From positions 1 to 10,674 of the forward strand of contig UQRW01000060.1 of NCBI GenBank assembly GCA_900543515.1: a stretch of 10,674 bases of DNA, in the 5' to 3' direction. This document shows, one piece after another, positions 1 through 6,507 of the stretch; position 1 is the first letter of the stretch; the number at the start of each line of letters is the position of its first letter. The stretch is from an uncultured Collinsella sp. GTDB taxonomy: Bacteria; Actinomycetota; Coriobacteriia; Coriobacteriales; Coriobacteriaceae. The position numbers were made by a program, and so were the translations under genes. The notes under the pieces are model-generated. The model worked only from the letters and a program-made list of their open reading frames with translations. It did no database searches and was not told the origin of the DNA.

Positions 1-428
1 AACGCCGCCGTCGTGAGCATGTGGACCTCGTCGATGATATAGATCTTGTACTTGCCGCGCACCGGGGCAAAGTTGACGGAGTTGATGATCTCCTCGCGCA
101 CGTTGTCCACGCCCGTGCGGCTTGCAGCGTCGAGCTCGTAAACATCGGGGTGGTTGCCCTCGGCGATGAGCTCGCATTCCTCGCAGGTGCCGTCGGGCAT
201 GCAGCCGCTTGCACCCTCGGCGCGCGCCGCCTCGGCATTACGGCAGAGCAGCGCCTTGGCAAGGATGCGCGCCATGGTGGTCTTGCCCGTGCCGCGCGGA
301 CCGCAGAACAGGTAGGCGTGGGACAGGCGTCCCTCGGTGATGGCGTGCTCGAGCGTCGAGACGATATGCTGCTGGCCCACCACGGAGTCGAAGGTGAGCG
401 GGCGATACTTTCGGTACAACGATTCCAT
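1..428 (-). CDS. dnaX: DNA polymerase III subunit gamma/tau, N-terminal part (runs off the window start)
   Basis: This is the 5' part of the gene for the clamp-loader ATPase subunit, which loads the sliding clamp during chromosome replication. The reverse strand reads from ATG at 428-426 with no stop for 142 codons and leaves the window. It begins MESLYRKYRP, the usual DnaX start. It has a Walker A loop GPRGTGKTT (residues 43-51), four cysteines placed like the DnaX zinc module (C62, C76, C82, C85), the conserved LDAASRTGVDNVRE stretch (99-112) and the Walker B DEVH box (133-136). A strong GGGGGAG ribosome site lies 5 bases upstream of the ATG (plus-strand 434-440). It is transcribed divergently from the membrane-protein gene at 544. 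Its C-terminal domains, and any programmed frameshift that would make gamma, lie outside the window. Identification is near certain. Confidence 0.97.
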   Translation of the reverse strand, partial: MESLYRKYRPLTFDSVVGQQHIVSTLEHAITEGRLSHAYLFCGPRGTGKTTMARILAKALLCRNAEAARAEGASGCMPDGTCEECELIAEGNHPDVYELDAASRTGVDNVREEIINSVNFAPVRGKYKIYIIDEVHMLTTAA

Positions 429-483
429 GGGTGCTCCCCCGGGTATACTGAGTCTTGTTGCCGCGGCGGCCATGCGGTCGCAC

Positions 484-516
484 GGCATACTGCATCCATA
501 ATAACCCGTACGGCAA
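484..516. promoter_or_regulatory. Divergent promoter region between dnaX and the membrane-protein gene (tentative)
   Basis: The 115-bp gap between the two divergent starts must hold promoters both ways, and this is its most AT-rich part. On the plus strand CATAAT (497-502) is one base off the -10 consensus and would start transcription about 35 bases before the ATG at 544, but no good -35 lies at the right distance. On the minus strand TTGCCG (516-511) sits 18 bases before CAGTAT (492-487), a weak but correctly spaced pair for dnaX. The assignment rests on hexamer matches only. Confidence 0.35.
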
Positions 517-543
517 GCCCGCCGCGATAGGAGTCCAAAGAGC

Positions 544-1260
544 ATGGCAGACGCAGAGAGCAACCTCGTCCCCTCCGAAGCAGCCGACCAGGTCGAGGTC
601 GCGCTCGAGGAGCAGGCCGCAGCCGACGACGGCATCCTGTACCTCAACGAGTACCAGTACGAAAACGACCTGGTCACCGACTTCGCCCGCCTGGTCGCCT
701 CGCCCAGGCGTCGCGGCTCGCTGTATGTCGCCGCGGCAATTGCCGCGCTCATCGGCATCGGCATGCTGGTGGCCGGCGGCAACTGGATCAAGTTTGGCGT
801 CGTCCTGATCGTGTTCGGCGCCTTTTTGGCCTGGTGGAGCAAAAACCTGCACCACACCCTCGCCCGCGACTTTATCGACGCCGTTGAGGCCGACGAGTCC
901 ATGGGTGGCCGCTATCGCCGCGTCGCCGCCAACGAGGACGGCCTGATGGTTTGGGGCAAGAGCGGCAAGTCACAGTTCTTCCCGTTTGAAAAGCTCGACC
1001 ACGTGCTCGACGGCGAGCGCATCTTTGTGGCCATGTTCGCCGACCAGGGCGTGACGATCCCTAAGGACACCTTTGTCCGCGGCGATGCCGAGCAGTTCGG
1101 TCCCTTCCTTAAGGCGCGCATCAACAAAAAACTCCGCATCGAGACCAAGAAGAAGAAAATGAAGGCCGAGAAGGCCGCCGCCGAGGCCAAGCAGGGCGAC
1201 AAGCCCCAGGAGACCAAGGGCAAGCAGCGCAAGCAGAAGAAGAACAAGAAGAAGCGCTAG
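544..1260 (+). CDS. Two-helix membrane protein with YcxB-like cytoplasmic domain and Lys-rich tail
   Basis: A 238-residue protein of unproven function. Residues 1-50 are acidic and hydrophilic. Two membrane helices follow (about 60-78 and 82-98) with a very short turn, so both ends should be cytoplasmic. Residues 122-192 read like the YcxB-like domain: a short beta-rich pattern with 'DGLMVWGKSGKSQFFPFEKL', then a run ending 'VTIPKDTF', where members of that family carry a similar Ile-Pro-Lys box. I place it there by pattern only. The tail (194-238) is extremely rich in Lys and looks disordered, so it may bind nucleic acid or acidic membrane lipids. AGGAG at 529-533 lies 10 bases before the ATG and fixes the start. 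It is divergent from dnaX and 148 bases ahead of the kinase operon, which has its own promoter, so a functional link to that operon is not shown. Confidence 0.85.
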   Translation: MADAESNLVPSEAADQVEVALEEQAAADDGILYLNEYQYENDLVTDFARLVASPRRRGSLYVAAAIAALIGIGMLVAGGNWIKFGVVLIVFGAFLAWWSKNLHHTLARDFIDAVEADESMGGRYRRVAANEDGLMVWGKSGKSQFFPFEKLDHVLDGERIFVAMFADQGVTIPKDTFVRGDAEQFGPFLKARINKKLRIETKKKKMKAEKAAAEAKQGDKPQETKGKQRKQKKNKKKR

Positions 1261-1297
1261 GCCGGACGCAAGGTCCAGACCCCAGACGGAGCTTAAA

Positions 1298-1328
1298 TTG
1301 AATGTCGCCCACCTGCGCGTGCTACACT
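1298..1328 (+). promoter_or_regulatory. Probable extended -10 promoter of the kinase-fhaA-fhaB-pstP operon
   Basis: TACACT at 1323-1328 is a good -10 box and is preceded by TG one base upstream (1320-1321), the extended -10 form. TTGAAT at 1298-1303 resembles a -35 box, but the spacer is 19 bases, longer than ideal; an extended -10 can tolerate that. Transcription would begin near 1335, giving a leader of about 73 bases before the kinase ATG. No transcription terminator with a T-run was seen between the preceding stop at 1260 and this site. Confidence 0.55.
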
Positions 1329-1408
1329 AGCAGCATCTATGCCACCGCGAACGGCTCGGCTCAGCGCCCGCCACTCGCAAACGAACTTTAAACGCACGAG
1401 GGTTGGCC

Positions 1409-3262
1409 ATGCCGCTTTTCTCGCAACATACCGCCCGGTTCTCGCCGGACGTTCCTTTGGAGGGCACCAGCTCTCGCGAGCTGCTCAAGCGGTACCAGCC
1501 GCTCGAGACACTTGCGACCGGCGGTTTTGGCTCCATCGAGATCTGCCGCGACACGCATCTGCGCCGCCGCGTCGCCATTAAGCGCATCCCCCTTATCAAC
1601 GGTGCCGGCATGCCCGCCAGCGACATCATGGATGTCCTGCGCGAGGCGCACACTGCCGCTATGCTTCAACATCCCAACATCGTGCAGGTCATCGACTTTA
1701 CGCACGACACAGCCTATGCCTACCTGGTTATGGAATATGTCGATGGCATGTCGCTGGCCGAGTTTTTGCACCGCGTGGACGGCCACTCACTTACCTTTGA
1801 CGAGGCCGCGGCCATTGCCGATGCCCTGGGCCAGGCGCTCACCTTCGCCCATAGTAATGGCGTACTCCACCTGGACATTAAGCCCGCCAACGTGCTCATC
1901 GACCACTCGGGCAATGTAAAGCTCACCGACTTTGGCATGGCGCGACTGTCGTCCGCCGGTGGCTTTGGCTGCTCGCGCGGCGGCACCATCGGCTACATGC
2001 CGCCCGAGCAGCTCGATATCGAGACCGGCACGGTCGATGAGCGCGCCGATGTCTTTGCCCTCGCCTGTGTAATCTATGAGGGCCTGTGCGGCAGCGCTCC
2101 CTTTATGGCGGCCACGCCCGCCGACTCGCTCGACCGCATCATCGGCGGCGCCACCTATCCCAGCGAGCTGATACCACACTTTCCCCCGGGAGCCGAGGCC
2201 GCGCTCATGAGCGCGCTCTCCCCCATGCCGCAGGACCGCCCCAACAGCATCGAGGCATTTTGCGACCAGCTCCTTGCCGGTCTGGGCAGCGTGCGCGAGG
2301 GCCGTCGCAGCCTGGAGCAAATGGTTGGCGAGCTTTCGGATGACGAGCAGGAGCTCGACGGTATCGAGCCGTCGCACTACGAGGACGACGCCATCGAGGT
2401 CGACCCCGCACTCGGCTGGGCGGGCACGCGCTGGAGCCATGCGCGCGACTACACCATGCGCATTATCTCGGCGCTAACGTGCGGCACCTTTAGCTTTTTG
2501 CTGATGCAAACGACCGGGGTCGCGGCGCTTCCCGGCCTGGTCATTGCGGCCATCGCGATCGGAGCGGCGGCTGGCCTGGCCCCCCAGATTGGCTCGGCCA
2601 TCTCGGCTGTGGGCTTTTTGGTGCTCATGGCCAACGCCACCATGCAGGCGCAGGGCATCTTGTCGATGTTGCCCGTCGCGGTGATCTTTGCCGCCGCCAT
2701 GTCCGGTTGGTGGATTGCCTGGGGTCGCACCGAGGCTGCCGCGAGCGCCGCGCTCACCTGTGCACTCGCGCTTGGCTGTCTGACCGGCAATACCTTCCTG
2801 GCAGCTGGGGTCGCCGCCGGCGTCGCGTCATTTTGGCTCGGCCCGGCAAGCGCCGCCGCGGCAACGGGCATGGGCGCGCTTTTTGCCCGTCTGGCCACGG
2901 TCGCGCTTTCAGCCGGAGGCGTGCTGGGGCTCGGTAACGTTGCCGCAGCGCTGGGAGACCCGCTCCTTTGGGCTGCCTTTGTGCTGGTCGCGGCAACTGC
3001 CGCAGCGTCATCTGCGCTGCTCAATACCCATGCCAAGCGTGCCAATCAGGGCTCAAACCTTGTCGCAATCGCCGCCATCGCTGTCACCGGCATCGGCTGC
3101 GCAGCGGCGTCCTGTCTTGCACACCATATGGAAATTGCCAGCCTTGCAGTCGCGGTCATCGCCAAGGCGGCGGTTGCGGGAATCCTATCCTCTATAATCG
3201 TTGGGATATGCCTATATTTGCTCGGATACCAAAGAACCTATACGGAGAGTGATCTTTCGTGA
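1409..3262 (+). CDS. Ser/Thr protein kinase with polytopic C-terminal membrane domain
   Basis: A 617-residue Hanks-type kinase, anchored by many helices rather than one. The kinase domain covers about residues 28-292. It has a glycine loop TGGFGSI (37-43), catalytic Lys58 in VAIK, the catalytic loop HLDIKPAN (154-161) with Asp156 and Asn161, the metal-binding DFG (174-176) and a PPE motif (198-200). The core catalytic residues are present, so it should be active. HLD replaces the usual HRD and the first loop glycine is Ala36. An acidic linker (about 305-340) leads to roughly ten hydrophobic segments (350-607), rich in Ala and Gly, with no extracellular PASTA or other sensor domain. ATG 1409 was chosen over an in-frame TTG at 1403 because GAGGG at 1398-1402 sits 6 bases before the ATG but touches the TTG. 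Its stop overlaps the fhaA start. In position it replaces the PknA-type kinase of related clusters, but its architecture differs, so I give no symbol. Confidence 0.93.
   Translation: MPLFSQHTARFSPDVPLEGTSSRELLKRYQPLETLATGGFGSIEICRDTHLRRRVAIKRIPLINGAGMPASDIMDVLREAHTAAMLQHPNIVQVIDFTHDTAYAYLVMEYVDGMSLAEFLHRVDGHSLTFDEAAAIADALGQALTFAHSNGVLHLDIKPANVLIDHSGNVKLTDFGMARLSSAGGFGCSRGGTIGYMPPEQLDIETGTVDERADVFALACVIYEGLCGSAPFMAATPADSLDRIIGGATYPSELIPHFPPGAEAALMSALSPMPQDRPNSIEAFCDQLLAGLGSVREGRRSLEQMVGELSDDEQELDGIEPSHYEDDAIEVDPALGWAGTRWSHARDYTMRIISALTCGTFSFLLMQTTGVAALPGLVIAAIAIGAAAGLAPQIGSAISAVGFLVLMANATMQAQGILSMLPVAVIFAAAMSGWWIAWGRTEAAASAALTCALALGCLTGNTFLAAGVAAGVASFWLGPASAAAATGMGALFARLATVALSAGGVLGLGNVAAALGDPLLWAAFVLVAATAAASSALLNTHAKRANQGSNLVAIAAIAVTGIGCAAASCLAHHMEIASLAVAVIAKAAVAGILSSIIVGICLYLLGYQRTYTESDLS
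3193..3198 (+). promoter_or_regulatory. Candidate internal promoter (-10 TATAAT) for fhaA and genes downstream
   Basis: A perfect TATAAT lies inside the 3' end of the kinase gene, 61 bases before the fhaA GTG. The surrounding bases 3181-3250 are AT-rich against a very GC-rich background, and the kinase codons here switch to rarely used ones (CTA, ATA, ATA, CTA, AGA). The -35 side is poor: TTGCGG at 3174-3179 is only 13 bases away. It could let fhaA, fhaB and pstP be expressed apart from the kinase. Confidence 0.35.
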
Positions 3263-4272
3263 ACTTCCTGAACATCTTCGAGGACCACGTGGCCGGCATC
3301 TTCGGTGCCACCCGTGCCCCGTTCTCCTTTAAGAAGCTTGCCAAGCAGGCCGCTCGCGACATGGAGGATCAGACTCTGGTGATCAACGGCGTCAACACGG
3401 CGCCGGCACTCTATACCATCCTTATCGCCGCCGACGACGATCCCATGCTCGCCCCGTTCTACCCCGAGCTTTCGCGCGAGGTCCGCGAGTTTGTGAAGGC
3501 GCAGGCCGAAAAGCGCCGCTATGTCTTTGTCGGCGAGCCCCTCGTGCGCTTTATGATCGATCCGCAGCTGCGCGCCGGCAAGTTCTCGGTCTTTGCCGAG
3601 AACGTCGATGCGCCCACGCTCGGCCGCCTGTACGAGGAAGAGCGCGCCTACCAAAACGGCCTGGGACAGAACAACTCGGCCGCAAGCCGTGCCGCCAGCG
3701 CCCCGCGCGCCGGCCAGCAGCAGTTTGCTGCCCCGCAGCAGCAGCGCCCCGCCGCCATGCCCCAGCAGCAGCCGACGCCTCGCGCCGCCGCTCCCGACCC
3801 GCTTGCCGTGGCAGATCCCTTCGCGCCTAGCGTCCCCGACCCCGCCGCCGCACCCATCCCGGTGCCGCAGACCGTCTCGCGCGACGCGCTTGCCGGCATG
3901 GGCGGAGCCGCCGCGACCGGTGCCGCCGTGGGCCTAGGCGCCGCAGCCGGCATCGCCTCCAACATGGCGAGCACTCGCGCCCCGCAGCGCCCGCTCGCCC
4001 AGCTCGTCGACGTCGTGAGCGGCGAGAGCCATAGCATCACCTCCGCACAGGTGACCATCGGTCGCGAGCGCTCAGTTTCCGACATTGCCCTGCGCGACCC
4101 CAACGTGTCGCGCCGCCACGCCCAGCTCACCTTTACGGGCTCGGATTGGTCGATCGAGGACCTCAATTCCACCAACGGCACGCTCGTCAACAACCGCCGC
4201 ATTACGCGCTGCCCGCTGCGCAACGGCGATCTGCTGACGTTTGGCCTGAGCACCTTTGAATTTAGGGGATAG
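3259..4272 (+). CDS. fhaA: FhaA: DUF3662 (FhaA N-terminal) and FHA domain phosphothreonine-binding protein
   Basis: A 337-residue cytoplasmic adaptor. Residues 1-125 form the FhaA_N (DUF3662) domain, starting MNFLNIFEDHVAGIFG as in actinobacterial FhaA proteins. Residues 135-250 are a low-complexity linker of Ala, Pro and Gln, including an Ala/Gly run at 211-234. Residues 255-337 are an FHA domain with the phosphopeptide-binding signature: GR (268-269), SRRH (284-287) and NSTNG (303-307). In Mycobacterium, FhaA binds phosphorylated kinase targets and the pseudokinase domain of the lipid II flippase MviN; a similar link to wall synthesis is likely here but not shown. The start is GTG at 3259, overlapping the kinase stop by 4 bases (GTGA), with GGAGAG at 3244-3249 nine bases upstream. 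This implies translational coupling to the kinase. It sits 6 bases ahead of fhaB. Confidence 0.94.
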   Translation: MNFLNIFEDHVAGIFGATRAPFSFKKLAKQAARDMEDQTLVINGVNTAPALYTILIAADDDPMLAPFYPELSREVREFVKAQAEKRRYVFVGEPLVRFMIDPQLRAGKFSVFAENVDAPTLGRLYEEERAYQNGLGQNNSAASRAASAPRAGQQQFAAPQQQRPAAMPQQQPTPRAAAPDPLAVADPFAPSVPDPAAAPIPVPQTVSRDALAGMGGAAATGAAVGLGAAAGIASNMASTRAPQRPLAQLVDVVSGESHSITSAQVTIGRERSVSDIALRDPNVSRRHAQLTFTGSDWSIEDLNSTNGTLVNNRRITRCPLRNGDLLTFGLSTFEFRG

Positions 4273-4278
4273 TCGCTT

Positions 4279-4695
4279 ATGAACATCGATATCGTCCTTT
4301 TTGCAGGCCGCATCGTCCTGGTCGCCCTGCTCTATATCTTCTTGTTCGCCGTCATGAAGACCGGCGTGGGACTTGTGCGTGGACAGCGCCGCGACTCGGC
4401 TATCTGGACGATCGATGTGGACAAGGGTCCGCGCGGCATCCGCGGCATTCACGTAGACATGCTCGGCCCCGTCATCGTCGGTCGCTCGCCATCTTCGGAC
4501 ATCTGCATCAACGAACCGTTCGTTTCGGCCTCGCATGCGCGCTTTTCGCTGCAGGGCCCGGCGCTCATCATCGAGGACCTCAACTCGCTTAACGGCACGC
4601 TCGTCAACGGCCGCCAGCTCGTGGAGCCCGCAACGCTGCGTGAGGGCGACGAAGTCCAGATTGGCGACGTGGTCATGAAGGTGAACCGTCGATGA
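4279..4695 (+). CDS. fhaB: FhaB (FipA-like): membrane-anchored FHA domain protein
   Basis: A 138-residue protein with one N-terminal membrane helix (about 5-31), a short basic stretch (34-38) and a C-terminal FHA domain (about 60-136). The FHA signature residues are visible: GR (68-69), SASH (83-86) and NSLNG (102-106). Size and layout match actinobacterial FhaB/FipA, which binds phosphothreonine partners and in Mycobacterium helps hold the division machinery together. With the positive residues after the helix, the FHA domain should face the cytoplasm, where the kinases act. The start ATG follows the fhaA stop by 6 bases, with AGGGGA at 4264-4269 as ribosome site. The stop overlaps the start of the phosphatase gene in an ATGA, so the two are translationally coupled. 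Its binding loop closely resembles that of FhaA (EDLNSxNGTLVN), suggesting related ligands. Confidence 0.94.
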   Translation: MNIDIVLFAGRIVLVALLYIFLFAVMKTGVGLVRGQRRDSAIWTIDVDKGPRGIRGIHVDMLGPVIVGRSPSSDICINEPFVSASHARFSLQGPALIIEDLNSLNGTLVNGRQLVEPATLREGDEVQIGDVVMKVNRR

Positions 4696-6491
4696 TCGAC
4701 GAGGAGAACAAGTCCGCAACCATGACCGAGGCACCGGCTGCCGCCGCAGCTGCACCGGCCCACGCCGCTCCGGCTGACTCCACACCCGTGGAGCCCGAGG
4801 ACACCGTGTTCTCCCTGCCTCTTTCGCATGTAACGCATGATATTTCGGATCTCGCCGATAACGAGGACGAAGCGGATGCCGTAGCGGCGCCCATCGGCGC
4901 ACATGCTGCGGAACAGCCCACAGCGCCCGAAGCAACCCCGGCGCCGGCTCACTTTGCAGAGCCCGTCGCCGCGGCAATCAACGAGAGCGCTGCGGTGTTT
5001 GCGGCACCCGAGCCCGCCGCGCCGGCGTTTCCCATAGCCCCGGCATCCGAGGTTGCGCCCGCGTCTACGCCGGCGCCCGAGCCTATAGACGTCAGCCCGC
5101 AAGACGACGAGTCGACCGCCCGCGTGTCCGAGGAGCCCGACTCCCCGGACACCGGCGATTCCGAATCAAACGCCGAGACCGACACCGTCTCTCCCGGTGA
5201 CACAGCCGAGATCGACGTTGCCGCCGTTGAGGCCAAGCTCAAAGACCCCGGCTCGACCATGAGCTTTGAGCCCCTGACCGAGGAGCGCATCGAGACCGAC
5301 TCGACCTATGATGCCGGCACCACCACGCAACTCATGTGGGGCGCCCGCTCCGACGTTGGCTGCGTGCGCCCGCACAATGAGGATTCCTACCTGGTGCAGT
5401 CGCCGCTCTTTTGCGTATGCGACGGCATGGGTGGTCACGCTGCCGGCGAGGTAGCCTCTTCCATCGCCGTCGAGACTATTGCCAAGACGGCCCCACAGTC
5501 CGCCGACGCAGCACGCCTGGCCGCAGCCGTCGAGGCAGCCAACGCCGCCGTAATCGAGGCGGCCCTGAACGGCCTGGGCAAGCCCGGCATGGGCTGCACA
5601 GCCACCTGCGCCTACATCGAAAACGACACGCTCGCCATCGCCCACGTGGGCGACTCTCGCGCCTATCTGCTCCACGAGGGCACGCTCATCCGCGTGACCC
5701 GCGACCACTCCTACGTGGAGGAGCTCGTGGACGCCGGCGAGATCACGGCAGACGAGGCTCGCGTCCACCCCAACCGTTCGGTCATCACCCGCGCACTGGG
5801 CTCGGACCCCGCCATGTATGCCGACCACTTCACTCTGCATATCGAGGAAGGCGACCGCCTGATCCTGTGCTCTGACGGCCTCTCGAGCATGATTCCCGAT
5901 AGCGATATCGAGAACATCGCCACGCAGTCCTCAACCGCGCAAATCTGCGTCGACAACCTAGTGGACGCGGCGCTTGCCGCCGGCGGCCACGACAACGTGA
6001 CCGTAGTAGTCGTTGACCTGGTTGACGATGGCGTCATGCGCGAGGCGCAACGCGTGCGTCGCCGCAACGTTACTATCGCCGCCATCCTGGCCCTCGTCTT
6101 TGTGCTGGCAGCTGGCATCTGGGCCTACACGGGTGTCACCGGCTCGTACTACCTGGGTACCTACCAGGGCAATGTCGCCGTCTGGCGCGGCCTGCCCGGC
6201 AAGCCACTCGGACTCAAGCTCCACTGGCTCGAAAGCGAAACCAGCATCAAGTTATCCGACCTGCCCGAAGACACGCAAAACCGCCTCAAGGCGGGCATTC
6301 CGCAAACAAGTGCCGACGATGCGCAGGACACGATATCCAAGTACCGCCACCAGATCGACGAGGAGCAGACCCGCCAGGTGATCGACGCGCAAACGATTCG
6401 CGACAACACCAATCAGGGATCGACCTCCGAATCAGATTCCGAGAAAACCGCCGAACAGTCCGCCGAGGCCGAAGCCTCCGATAAGAATTAG
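4692..6491 (+). CDS. pstP: PP2C-type Ser/Thr phosphatase with long N-terminal extension and membrane anchor (PstP-like)
   Basis: A 599-residue metal-dependent phosphatase that would reverse the operon's kinases. The PP2C domain spans about residues 213-447 and keeps the metal-binding motifs: RPHNEDSY (226-233), CDGMGGH (243-249), VGDSRAY (319-325), SDGLSSM (394-400) and GGHDNVT (431-437). A membrane helix (about 460-481) follows the basic stretch RVRRR (454-458). The outside part starts with a segment resembling the PstP extracytoplasmic domain (YYLGTYQGNVAVWRGLPG, 487-504), then a hydrophilic acidic Ser-rich tail (570-599). The odd part is the first 210 residues: an acidic, Ala/Pro-rich, probably disordered stretch, where PstP proteins usually begin directly with the PP2C domain. 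ATG 4692 overlaps the fhaB stop; a later ATG at 4722 is in frame, but its best ribosome site is 15 bases away. Activity is very likely and substrates are inferred. Confidence 0.94.
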   Translation: MIDEENKSATMTEAPAAAAAAPAHAAPADSTPVEPEDTVFSLPLSHVTHDISDLADNEDEADAVAAPIGAHAAEQPTAPEATPAPAHFAEPVAAAINESAAVFAAPEPAAPAFPIAPASEVAPASTPAPEPIDVSPQDDESTARVSEEPDSPDTGDSESNAETDTVSPGDTAEIDVAAVEAKLKDPGSTMSFEPLTEERIETDSTYDAGTTTQLMWGARSDVGCVRPHNEDSYLVQSPLFCVCDGMGGHAAGEVASSIAVETIAKTAPQSADAARLAAAVEAANAAVIEAALNGLGKPGMGCTATCAYIENDTLAIAHVGDSRAYLLHEGTLIRVTRDHSYVEELVDAGEITADEARVHPNRSVITRALGSDPAMYADHFTLHIEEGDRLILCSDGLSSMIPDSDIENIATQSSTAQICVDNLVDAALAAGGHDNVTVVVVDLVDDGVMREAQRVRRRNVTIAAILALVFVLAAGIWAYTGVTGSYYLGTYQGNVAVWRGLPGKPLGLKLHWLESETSIKLSDLPEDTQNRLKAGIPQTSADDAQDTISKYRHQIDEEQTRQVIDAQTIRDNTNQGSTSESDSEKTAEQSAEAEASDKN

Positions 6492-6507
6492 AAAGGGAGT
6501 GCCGCTT

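Noticed and set aside
21..530. Plus-strand 169-codon frame opposite dnaX
   Set aside because: It is the antisense of a clearly recognised dnaX 5' end; its protein shows no family pattern and such open frames are common in GC-rich coding DNA.
238..855. Minus-strand 205-codon frame across dnaX, the divergent gap and the membrane-protein gene
   Set aside because: It runs in a different frame from dnaX and antisense to the gene at 544, with no ribosome site or domain. The true dnaX start at 428 has a strong ribosome site.
1270..1282. Terminator after the YcxB-like gene
   Set aside because: Only a 4-bp GGTC/GACC pair with a two-base loop is present and no T-run follows.
1339..1581. 80-codon plus-strand frame starting just after the operon promoter
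   Set aside because: It could be read as a leaderless gene, but it is out of frame with and overlaps the kinase domain, has an Arg/Ala/His-rich shadow composition and no recognisable domain.
1409..3262. Leading kinase as an MviN-like flippase with pseudokinase, the known FhaA partner
   Set aside because: The domain order is reversed (kinase first), the catalytic Lys, both Asp and the Asn are kept, and the membrane part is shorter than the 14-helix flippase.
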